This document shows positions 25,571-32,892 of a stretch of DNA of 45,641 bases, in pieces. The notes beneath the pieces are model-generated. The model was not told the origin of the DNA. It saw nothing but the letters and a program-made list of their open reading frames with translations, and ran no database searches. Position 1 is the stretch's first letter, and each line of letters opens with the position of its first letter. The stretch comes from an uncultured Fimbriimonadaceae bacterium. Lineage in GTDB: Bacteria; Armatimonadota; Fimbriimonadia; Fimbriimonadales; Fimbriimonadaceae. The position numbers and the translations under genes were made by a program. The DNA lies in NCBI GenBank assembly GCA_937961665.1, contig CALGMO010000047.1:1-45641 (forward strand), given 5' to 3'.

Positions 25571-26781
25571 GGCTTTCGGGCGATGCCGCAGAAGTCGAGC
25601 AGCTTCTCGCGGGGCAGGTCCGCCTCGCGGAAAGGCGTGTGGGCGACGAGCCCCACCAGAACGTCCGCGGTCTGGATGGCCGTCTGCAGATCGACCAGCC
25701 GGGCGTCGGGCTGGGCGGTTCCGGTTGCGAACGGCTCGACGGCGACCACGCGGAGCCCCTCCGCGGCGAGCGTGCGGTAGATGCGCAGCGCGGGGCTCTC
25801 GCGGAAGTCGTCGATGTCCGGCTTGAACGCCAGGCCGAGGCAGGCGACGAGCGGCTCCCGGCCCTCGTGGCGCAGCTGGGCTACCCGGCGCAGCACCTGC
25901 GCGACGACCCACTCCGGCTTGTTGTCGTTCACGCGGCGGGCCGAGTGGATGAGGCGGGCGAGGTCCGGGTGCGCGTCCACCAGGAACCAGGGGTCGACGG
26001 CGATGCAGTGGCCCCCCACCCCGCAGCCGGGCTGGAGGATGTTCACGCGGGGGTGGCGGTTGGCCAGAGCGATGAGCTCCCACACGTCAATCCCCTCGCG
26101 CTCACAGATCATCGAGAGCTCGTTGGCGAAGGCGATGTTGACGTCGCGGTAGCTGTTCTCGACCAGCTTGGCCATCTCCGCGGTGCGGGCGTCCGTCAGA
26201 TGGATGCCTCCCCGCACGAAGGCGCGATAGATCGATGCGGCGGCCTCGGCGGCCTCCGGCGTCAGGCCCCCGACGATGCGGTCGTTGTGGACCAGCTCGT
26301 GGAGGATCCGGCCGGGGAGCACCCGCTCCGGGCAGTAGGCGGCGTGGAACCGGACGCCCGGCGCGGCCTCCGCGAGAGCGGCGGCGAGCCTCTCAGTGGT
26401 TCCGACGGGGGACGTGGACTCCAGCACCACGACGGCCCCGTCGCGCAGGAACGGCGCGATGGCCCTGCCGGCGGCGAACACGTAGCTCAGGTCGGGCGAG
26501 GGGATGTCCCCGCTGGCTCGGAAGGGGGTCGGCACGCAGAGGAAAAAGGCGTCGGCCTCGGTCGGCTCGGCCTGGGCCGAGAGCCTGCCGGAGGCGACGG
26601 CCTCCCGCAGGGCGGCCTCCAAGTCCGGCTCGACGATGTGGGGGACGGCGGAGTTGACCGCCCGCACCGCCTCCGGGTTGACGTCGACTCCGACCACCCT
26701 CAGGCCCGCCTGGGCCATCACCACGGCGGTCGGCAGGCCGATGTAGCCCAGTCCGACCACACAAACGGTTTGGGAGGGCAT
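25567..26781 (-). CDS. UDP-N-acetyl-D-mannosamine-type nucleotide-sugar dehydrogenase (WecC-like)
   Basis: 404 residues from ATG 26781. VCVVGLGYIGLPTAVVMAQAG binds NAD. CVPTPF, STSPVGTTE, YCPERVLPG and AEMAKLVENSYRDVNIAFANE are family motifs. Catalytic Cys259 lies in GCGVGGHCIAVDPWFL. The set matches WecC/CapL, which oxidise UDP-HexNAc to the uronic acid in two NAD-dependent steps. No ManNAc-forming WecB is present in the window; the only epimerase (fnlC) belongs to the FucNAc branch, so the substrate could be UDP-GlcNAc instead. A minus-strand CATAAT (26791-26796) ends 9 bases before the ATG. Confidence 0.88.
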   Translation of the reverse strand: MPSQTVCVVGLGYIGLPTAVVMAQAGLRVVGVDVNPEAVRAVNSAVPHIVEPDLEAALREAVASGRLSAQAEPTEADAFFLCVPTPFRASGDIPSPDLSYVFAAGRAIAPFLRDGAVVVLESTSPVGTTERLAAALAEAAPGVRFHAAYCPERVLPGRILHELVHNDRIVGGLTPEAAEAAASIYRAFVRGGIHLTDARTAEMAKLVENSYRDVNIAFANELSMICEREGIDVWELIALANRHPRVNILQPGCGVGGHCIAVDPWFLVDAHPDLARLIHSARRVNDNKPEWVVAQVLRRVAQLRHEGREPLVACLGLAFKPDIDDFRESPALRIYRTLAAEGLRVVAVEPFATGTAQPDARLVDLQTAIQTADVLVGLVAHTPFREADLPREKLLDFCGIARKP

Positions 26782-26790
26782 GATGCCGTC

Positions 26791-26843
26791 ATTATGTCCG
26801 CTGCGAGACAGGTTCGGGCGCGCCTCGGGAGCATAGGTAAACT
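26791..26843. promoter_or_regulatory. Divergent promoters of wecC-like (minus) and the Ig-SLBB exporter (plus)
   Basis: CATAAT on the minus strand (26791-26796) serves the wecC-like gene with only 9 bases to its ATG. GGTAAACT on the plus strand (26836-26843) serves the exporter, 24 bases before its ATG, with GAGAGG (26854-26859) as ribosome-binding site. The 86-base region is the only control point for both. Confidence 0.5.
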
Positions 26844-26867
26844 GGCCGGGTTCGAGAGGCGGGTTCG

Positions 26868-29800
26868 ATGCTGAGGCACTCACTGGCACGGTTGGTCCTT
26901 CTCGCGGTCGCGGCCTGCGCGCTGGCGGGCGGTCTCGGGGCCGCTTCCGCGGGCGCCGCGGAGGTTCGCGTGGCGCCGATCGCGGAGCGAACGGTCCGTG
27001 TGGGCGAGACCGTGCGCTTCCGAGCCTCCGCCACGGGCGGGGACGTGGTGTTCGCGCTCTCGGGGGCGCCCCGAGGCGCGGCGATCGGCGACGCCGACGG
27101 CGTGTTCGTGTGGACCCCCGGACAGCGGGGCCTGTTCGTGTTCGAGGTGGTCGCGGTTTCGGCGAGCGACCCGAAGGCCAGGGGATCGACGGTCGTCCGG
27201 ATCCGTGTGGTGGATCCGGACGCGCCGAACTTCCGCGACATTCCCAGCCAGGTCGTCACGCTCGGCTCGGTGGTCCGATTCCAGGCGTTCGCCGAGCCGA
27301 GGCCCGGGACGCTCGGCAAGGTCGTCTACTCGCTGGCGAACCCTCCGGAGGGCGCGTCGATCGACCCCTACAGCGGACGCTTCGTGTGGAGGCCCCAGCG
27401 GCCGGGCACCTACGAGCTGGAGGTGGTCGCCGCCCCCGAGGGCGCGCCCTGGCAGCTGAACGTGCAGAGGGTCACCGTGACCGTCCAAGGGATGGAGAGA
27501 CCGGAGCTGGAGCCGATCCCGCCCCGATCGATCGCGCTGGGCGCGACCTACTCGGTCGTTGCGAGGCAGAAGGCCACCGGCCGCCCGAGCGAGGAGCTGC
27601 TGTTCTCGCTGAAGGGTGCGCCCGAGGGGATGACGATCGACCCACGGAGCGGCCGGGTCCAGTGGACGCCGACCGCGGTAGGATCCTACACGTTCACGGT
27701 GGTCGGCACCGCGGCGAACGACGCCGACGTGCAGACCACGCTCCCGGTCGAGGTGCGCGTGTTCGGGGTGTTCGGCTACAGCTTCTTCGAGGGCGCGCGG
27801 GCGATGCTGGACGGTCGGCTGGCCGCGATGCGCGAGGGCCGGTTCGTGCCGGGCTCGGTGACGGTCCCCGTTCCCACGAAGGACGGCGAGGGGCGCGCCA
27901 GCGAGACCGTGGAGCCGCTCCGCAACTTCGTGGGGCCGGACGCGATGGCCGCGTTCAACGTGGCAACGCCGGACCCGGAGCGGTATCAGCTCGGTCCGGG
28001 CGACGTGCTGAAGGTGCGCGTCTGGAGCCCGGCGTTCGAACCGAAGGAGCAGACCGTGAAGGTCGACGCGAGGGGGGTGCTGTCGCTGCCCGACGCGAAC
28101 GTGCGCCTGGTCGTTCGGGGCCGCACGGTCGGTCAGGCCGAGAGCCTTCTGCGGGCGGAGCTGCGGCGGCTGATCCGCGGAGCGGACGTGCTGGTGCAGC
28201 TGGACGAGGTGCGCACGATGGCCATCACCGTGATGGGCGAGGCGCACCTGCCGGGCCGCTACCAGGTGCCTTCGGTGGCCACGCTGTTCAACGCCGTGTA
28301 CCTGTTCGGCGGGCCCACGGCGGACGGATCGTTCCGCCGCATCGAGCTCCGTCGCTCGGACGGGACGCGGCGCACCCTGGACCTTTACCGCTACCTGCTG
28401 TTCGGGGACGCGAGCCAGGACACGCCCCTGCAGCCCGGAGACGCGATCTTCGTTCCGAGGGCGGAGCGCCGGGTGGTGGTGAGCGGCGAGGTGGTTCGGC
28501 CGGCCGTGTACGAGCTGCTGCCGGGCGAGCGCCTGCAGGACGCCATCCGGCTCGCCGGGGGCCTTCGGGCGTCCGCCGTGGCGTCGTCGGCGGTGCTGGA
28601 GACCGTGGACGAGGGGCGGAACCGGGTGCTGCTGGCGCTGGACGCGCGAACCGCCAACCCGGAGCTGAAGGACAGCGACGTGGTGGAGGTTCCGAGCGTC
28701 GCAAGCGAGATCGCCAACGCCGTGCTGCTGGAGGGCGCCGTGGAGCGTCCGGGCCGGTATCCCGTCGGCCCCGAGACCACGCTGACCGAGCTGATCTCCA
28801 TGGCCGGAGGCCTTCGGCCGGACGCTTGGACCCAGCGGTTCGATCTGTTCCGGCGCAACGGCGACGACACCACCACGCTCGTGGCCGTCGACGGGGCCAA
28901 GGCGCCGCAGACGAGGGTGCAGCCCCGCGACCGGATCGTGGTGTACCGGCTCTCGGACGTCGCCTGGACCGGCGACCGCACCGTGGAGGCCGTCGGCGCC
29001 GTTCGCAAGGCCGGCACGTTCGCCAGGTCCGAAGGGATGCGGGTGCTGGACCTGCTGATCCAGGCGAACGGACTCGCGCCGGATGCCCAGCTCGAGCGGG
29101 CGTTCCTGCAGAGGACGGAGCCCGACGGGACGCCCGGCGAGCTGGTCGCGATCGACCTGCGCAGGGTGCTCGCGGGCGACGAGGAGGCGAACCTGACGCT
29201 GAGGGACCGGGACCGGTTGCTCGTGCAGACCGTCGCGGAGAGCCGCTATCTGCCCGACCAGACCGTGCAGGTGCTGGGAGCGGTCCAGGCTCCGGGGGTC
29301 TACACTAGGGCGAAAAACCTGACGCTCGGCGACCTGCTGCGGCTGGCCGGCGGGCCGACCCCGGACGCCGGCGAGTTCGTGGAGATCGCCAAGGCGCGGG
29401 TGCCGGAGGGCACCCCGGCGGTCCGGCTCAGCCTGAAGGAGGCTTGGGAGGGCGGTCCGGCGGGCTCGACCCCGCTGGAGGACGGCGACTTCGTGACGAT
29501 CGCCTCGAGGCAGGACCTCGTGGTCGTTCCGCGGACGGTCACCATTCTGGGCGAGGTCGCGCATCCCGGGCCCTACACCCTCGGCAGGAAGGGGGAGACG
29601 CTGAGCGAGCTGATCGCGCGGGCCGGCGGCCTCACCGACGCCGCCTTCCCCGAGGGCGCGCAGTTCCTGAGGAACCCGCGCAAGCTGCGGACCGACCCGC
29701 AGCAGGCGGTGGCGCCGAAGGTGCGGGAGATGATCGACCTGGTCAACGAGGCCGAGTACCGACGGGCTCTGGCGCGGGGCGAGCTGGAGCGCGTGCGGAT

Positions 29801-30371
29801 CGCCTCCGGCATCAAGAGCGAGCCGATCGTGCTGGGTCTGCCCGGCGGGGGAGCCGCGGCGCCGCCCGCCTCCGGCCCGATCCCCGAGCTGAAGGGCGAG
29901 ACCGTGACCCCTGCCAGGCCGCTGGGCCTGTCCGAGCTGAGCCCCGCGGGCAACGTCAACGTGAACCTGCCGGGAGCGTTGGCGCGCAAGGGCGGGCCGC
30001 AGGACCTGCCTCTGGAGGACGGCGACGTGCTGGTGATCCCGGCCCGGCCGACCACGGTGGCGGTGACCGGAGCGGTCGTGGCGCCGTCGTCCAGCCTCTA
30101 CGAGAAGGGCCGGAACGTGGAGTGGTACGTCGAGCGCTCCGGCGGGTACACGCTGGACGCGGCCAAGGATGGCATCCTGCTGATCAAGCCCAACGGCCAG
30201 GTGGTGCGGGCCGACCGCAGGACGCAGCCCGGCGTCGGGGATGTGATCTTTGTGCCTACGAAGGTGATGGCGGCCAAACTGGCCGACAAGCAGGCCGAGA
30301 TCGACGCCGTGTCGCGCAACGTGACGAGCGCGGCGATCGTGATCGCGCTGCTGAGGGCCTTGATCCCGTGA
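26868..30371 (+). CDS. Very large polysaccharide exporter: three Ig-like domains, Wza-type poly-export domain and about seven SLBB repeats
   Basis: 1167 residues. The signal sequence contains a possible lipobox VAAC (Cys17) but also an SPI-like site after ASAGA. Three similar Ig/cadherin-like domains follow (about 32-116, 117-208, 209-302), each ending in a G-x-F/V-x-W-x-P ... Y/F-x-x-VV motif. A poly_export (Wza N-terminal) domain begins near 371 (YQLGPGDVLKVRVW). SLBB-like repeats start near 454, 536, 618, 704, 799, 889 and 1063, each with a G-x-V-x-x-P-G-x-Y core and an AGG end. The C-terminus has a hydrophobic stretch (SAAIVIALLRALIP). Wza is about 380 residues with one poly_export domain and two SLBB domains, so this is roughly three times larger. 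It probably forms the outer-envelope export channel of this locus. Confidence 0.88.
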   Translation: MLRHSLARLVLLAVAACALAGGLGAASAGAAEVRVAPIAERTVRVGETVRFRASATGGDVVFALSGAPRGAAIGDADGVFVWTPGQRGLFVFEVVAVSASDPKARGSTVVRIRVVDPDAPNFRDIPSQVVTLGSVVRFQAFAEPRPGTLGKVVYSLANPPEGASIDPYSGRFVWRPQRPGTYELEVVAAPEGAPWQLNVQRVTVTVQGMERPELEPIPPRSIALGATYSVVARQKATGRPSEELLFSLKGAPEGMTIDPRSGRVQWTPTAVGSYTFTVVGTAANDADVQTTLPVEVRVFGVFGYSFFEGARAMLDGRLAAMREGRFVPGSVTVPVPTKDGEGRASETVEPLRNFVGPDAMAAFNVATPDPERYQLGPGDVLKVRVWSPAFEPKEQTVKVDARGVLSLPDANVRLVVRGRTVGQAESLLRAELRRLIRGADVLVQLDEVRTMAITVMGEAHLPGRYQVPSVATLFNAVYLFGGPTADGSFRRIELRRSDGTRRTLDLYRYLLFGDASQDTPLQPGDAIFVPRAERRVVVSGEVVRPAVYELLPGERLQDAIRLAGGLRASAVASSAVLETVDEGRNRVLLALDARTANPELKDSDVVEVPSVASEIANAVLLEGAVERPGRYPVGPETTLTELISMAGGLRPDAWTQRFDLFRRNGDDTTTLVAVDGAKAPQTRVQPRDRIVVYRLSDVAWTGDRTVEAVGAVRKAGTFARSEGMRVLDLLIQANGLAPDAQLERAFLQRTEPDGTPGELVAIDLRRVLAGDEEANLTLRDRDRLLVQTVAESRYLPDQTVQVLGAVQAPGVYTRAKNLTLGDLLRLAGGPTPDAGEFVEIAKARVPEGTPAVRLSLKEAWEGGPAGSTPLEDGDFVTIASRQDLVVVPRTVTILGEVAHPGPYTLGRKGETLSELIARAGGLTDAAFPEGAQFLRNPRKLRTDPQQAVAPKVREMIDLVNEAEYRRALARGELERVRIASGIKSEPIVLGLPGGGAAAPPASGPIPELKGETVTPARPLGLSELSPAGNVNVNLPGALARKGGPQDLPLEDGDVLVIPARPTTVAVTGAVVAPSSSLYEKGRNVEWYVERSGGYTLDAAKDGILLIKPNGQVVRADRRTQPGVGDVIFVPTKVMAAKLADKQAEIDAVSRNVTSAAIVIALLRALIP

Positions 30372-30422
30372 AGGAGCGGGTCCGGAGGGCGTGCGTCGTG
30401 ACGATTGGCGGAATGGTCGCGT

Positions 30423-30428
30423 CATAAT
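30423..30428 (+). promoter_or_regulatory. Possible minus-10 CATAAT for the Met/Gly/Pro-rich protein gene
   Basis: CATAAT 60 bases before ATG 30489; GGAGGA about 8 bases before the ATG is a good ribosome-binding site. No clear minus-35, so the promoter is tentative. Confidence 0.4.
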
Positions 30429-30488
30429 GACCGAGAGGCGAAGCCCGCTGGTCCCGCGGGGCCCGGGCGTTCGCCGGAGGAAACCTGC

Positions 30489-32036
30489 ATGAACCGTTGC
30501 TTGGCGACTTGGATCGGTGTGATCGCGGCGGGCTTGGCCTGGGCTCAGGCCCCGTTCACGATCGTTCGGCCGGCGGACGGCTCGAAGGTGCGCGAGAAGG
30601 TGCGCGTGCTGCTTCCCAAGGACAGCGTGCCGGACGGAGGGTACGTCGGCGTGTTCGTCGGGGGCAAGTTCCTGGAGGCCACGGTGCCGCCGGTGCAGGG
30701 CAAGTACCGGGAGTACGTGCTCGACACGAAGGCCCGGGGCATCCCGGACGGCGAGACGACCATCGAGCTGGTGCTGTTCGTGGACACCAACGACCAGCCG
30801 CGGGTGGTCGATCGCTCCTCGGTGGAGGTGAACGTCGCCAACGCCTCGTCCATCCAGATCCCTGAGGACGGCGTCAAGCTGCGCTACCGCTGGCGGCCCG
30901 GGATGGAGCTGGTCTACAACCTAGAGGTCCGCACGCAGCTCGCCACGCTCACCGAGGCCCAGAACAAGCTCGGCGCGCGGGGCGCGGACCTTCCGATCGA
31001 GGCGGAGCGCATCCGGCTGATGTACGCCGTGGACAACGTCTACCCGAACGGCGACGGCCTGGTGCGCATCCAAGCCATGCCGCTCAAGGGCAAGGACTAC
31101 GCGTGGCTGACGCCCGGAGACGAGACGACGCCCCGCCGGTTCATGGATTACGAGATGCACTCGGTGTACATGAGGCTCACTTCCACCGGAATGGAGGTGT
31201 TCGGCTCGGTGCCGTTCTACGTTCCGATGGAGGGCACGGCCGGCGAGGCCCGGCGCACCGACCTGTTCGCCGTGTATCCGCTGCCCACCCTGCCCAGCAA
31301 GCCGGTGGTGCCGGGCGACATCTGGCAGGCGAGGTTCCTGGACAGCGCGCTCGACCTGGACAAGCTGTACGAGCAGGACAAGCTCACGGACCCGCTGCTG
31401 GCGCGCGGCGAGTTCCTCGGCGTGGAGTGGGAGTCCGGATTCCCGTGCGCGAAGATCAAGCACACGCTGGAGGCAGGCCAGAAGCGCAAGAAGGACGAGG
31501 AGAAGGAGAAGCAGCAGGCCCAGACCCAGGGCCAGTTCGGCAGTGGCTCCTCCTCGGGCATCGAGGATGAGAAGCTGTCGCTGGAGGAGACGATCTGGTT
31601 CGCGCTCGACCGCGGGATCGTGGTGAAGCTGGTCCGCGAGGAGACCATCGACCGCAAGATCACCGCTCCGACCTATGGCGGAGCCGGCATGGGCGGTCCT
31701 CAGATGGGCCCGATGGGTCCGATGGGGGGCCCGCAGATGGGTCCCATGGGCCCGATGGGTCCCGGCGGGATGCCCCCCGGATACTCCGGCGGCCCCGGCT
31801 TCGGCCCTCCCGGAATGGGCCGCAACAACGTGACGGACCTGCGCCAGGTGGTCGGACCGGCTGGCAACAAGGGTGGCGGAGCCCAGGGCGGGGCCATGGG
31901 CGGACCGATGATGGGCCCTCCGGGAGGCATGGGCGGCATGTACGGCGGCAACCGCGGCATGATCGGCGGCGGCACGGCCGCGCAGACCCGCTACTTCCGG
32001 ATCAAGCGCCAGCTCACCTTCACGCTCGAGCAGTAG
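30489..32036 (+). CDS. Secreted protein of unknown function with a Met/Gly/Pro-rich C-terminal repeat region
   Basis: 515 residues from ATG 30489 with GGAGGA upstream. The signal peptide is MNRCLATWIGVIAAGLAWAQA. An Ig-like N-terminal domain (FTIVRPADGSKVREKVRV to about 120) is followed by a beta-rich region (KLRYRWRPGMELVYNLEV, PVVPGDIWQARFL). A Lys/Glu/Gln-rich charged segment lies near 335-350 (KKDEEKEKQQ). A low-complexity stretch (about 397-500) is built from GPMGPM, GGPQMG and GGPMMG units. It ends in a beta strand (YFRIKRQLTFTL). I do not recognise a family. The middle resembles secreted proteins of unknown function from the same phylum that measure overall model quantities in a beta-barrel-like fold, but that is weak. 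It follows the exporter by 117 bases and may be envelope-related. Confidence 0.75.
   Translation: MNRCLATWIGVIAAGLAWAQAPFTIVRPADGSKVREKVRVLLPKDSVPDGGYVGVFVGGKFLEATVPPVQGKYREYVLDTKARGIPDGETTIELVLFVDTNDQPRVVDRSSVEVNVANASSIQIPEDGVKLRYRWRPGMELVYNLEVRTQLATLTEAQNKLGARGADLPIEAERIRLMYAVDNVYPNGDGLVRIQAMPLKGKDYAWLTPGDETTPRRFMDYEMHSVYMRLTSTGMEVFGSVPFYVPMEGTAGEARRTDLFAVYPLPTLPSKPVVPGDIWQARFLDSALDLDKLYEQDKLTDPLLARGEFLGVEWESGFPCAKIKHTLEAGQKRKKDEEKEKQQAQTQGQFGSGSSSGIEDEKLSLEETIWFALDRGIVVKLVREETIDRKITAPTYGGAGMGGPQMGPMGPMGGPQMGPMGPMGPGGMPPGYSGGPGFGPPGMGRNNVTDLRQVVGPAGNKGGGAQGGAMGGPMMGPPGGMGGMYGGNRGMIGGGTAAQTRYFRIKRQLTFTLEQ
31690..31970 (+). repeat. Imperfect tandem repeats encoding Met/Gly/Pro units
   Basis: Short units of the type ATGGGYCCGATGGG and GGCCCGCAGATGGG recur between about 31690 and 31770, with looser copies to about 31970. 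They encode GPMGPM and GGPQMG. Such runs are prone to slippage, so the tail length may vary between strains. Confidence 0.8.
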
Positions 32037-32058
32037 CGTCGGGCCAGGGTCTGCGCAC

Positions 32059-32892
32059 GTGGCCTTCTGGAAGCGCAGAGAGTCAATCAGAGGCTCCTCG
32101 GAGGAATCCGAGGAGCCTCGCATGTCTCTGGGCGACCACCTCGAGGAGCTGCGGACCAGGATCATCCGCAGCCTGCTGTGGCTGACCGTCGGGTGGGTGA
32201 TCGGCTGGCAGATCCAGCCGTGGCTCTACGACCAGCTGAACGCGATGATCGTCGCGAACGTCAAGGGGCCCGGCATCGACTACAAGGAGGTCTTTCGGAA
32301 CGCCACCGAGCCGTTCATGCTGAAGTTCCGGCTGAGCTTCCTGATCGGCCTGATCCTGGCGTTCCCGTTCATCGTGCTCCAGCTGTGGGGCTTCGTGGAG
32401 CCGGGGCTGAGGCCGCACGAGAGCCGGCCGGTGAAGCGGCTGGCGCCAGTCAGCGTGCTGCTGTTCGCGATGGGCGTGTTCTTCTGCTGGGTCATCCTGC
32501 CCAGCGCGTTCCGGTGGTTCGTCAGCTACCTGGCGGAGTTTCCCGGAACCGCGCTGTACCAGGAGCCGGGCACGCTCGTGTTCTTCGTGCTCAAGATGCT
32601 GCTGGCCTTCGGCTTCGGCTTCCAGCTGCCGCTCGTGGTGTTCCTGCTGGGCAAGGTCGGGCTTCTGGAGCCAGGCGTGCTGATGCGCTATTGGCGGCAG
32701 GCCGCGGTGGCGATCTTCACCCTCTCGGCGATCGTGACGCCCAGCAACGACGCGTTCAGCATGCTGATGATGGCGGTCCCGCTCACGATCCTGTTCGCGG
32801 TCAGCGTGTGGGCCATCCGGCTGACCAGCCGCCGCAAGCCTGACGAAGCCGAGCAGGACTCCGAGCCGGAGGCCGCCGCGGAAGGGTCGTGA
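32059..32892 (+). CDS. tatC: Sec-independent protein translocase subunit TatC
   Basis: 277 residues from GTG 32059, or 256 residues from ATG 32122. SLGDHLEELRTRIIRSL is the TatC N-terminal signature, followed by six membrane segments. EPFMLKFRLSFLIGLILAFPFIVLQLWGFVEPGL and FGFGFQLPLVVFLLGKVG are conserved TatC stretches. TatC recognises twin-arginine signal peptides at the inner membrane; no TatA/B gene is visible here. The GTG start would add MAFWKRRESIRGSSEESEEPR, which looks like a TatC N-tail but has no ribosome-binding site and contains rare AGA codons. The ATG start has GAGGAG upstream, but that lies inside a 12-bp hairpin. The stop overlaps the mrfA GTG start (GTGA). Confidence 0.94.
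   Translation: MAFWKRRESIRGSSEESEEPRMSLGDHLEELRTRIIRSLLWLTVGWVIGWQIQPWLYDQLNAMIVANVKGPGIDYKEVFRNATEPFMLKFRLSFLIGLILAFPFIVLQLWGFVEPGLRPHESRPVKRLAPVSVLLFAMGVFFCWVILPSAFRWFVSYLAEFPGTALYQEPGTLVFFVLKMLLAFGFGFQLPLVVFLLGKVGLLEPGVLMRYWRQAAVAIFTLSAIVTPSNDAFSMLMMAVPLTILFAVSVWAIRLTSRRKPDEAEQDSEPEAAAEGS
32090..32119 (+). other. Perfect 12-bp inverted repeat at the tatC start that would mask the ribosome-binding site of ATG 32122
   Basis: GAGGCTCCTCGG (32090-32101) pairs with CCGAGGAGCCTC (32108-32119) around a 6-base loop (AGGAAT). The second arm contains GAGGAG, the Shine-Dalgarno for ATG 32122. It also lies within the coding region if GTG 32059 is used. No T-run follows, so it is not a classical terminator. 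Confidence 0.7.

Noticed and set aside
26880-30425. 1181-residue minus-strand open frame
   Set aside because: Antisense shadow of the Ig-SLBB exporter; the protein is His/Arg/Gln-rich with no domains.
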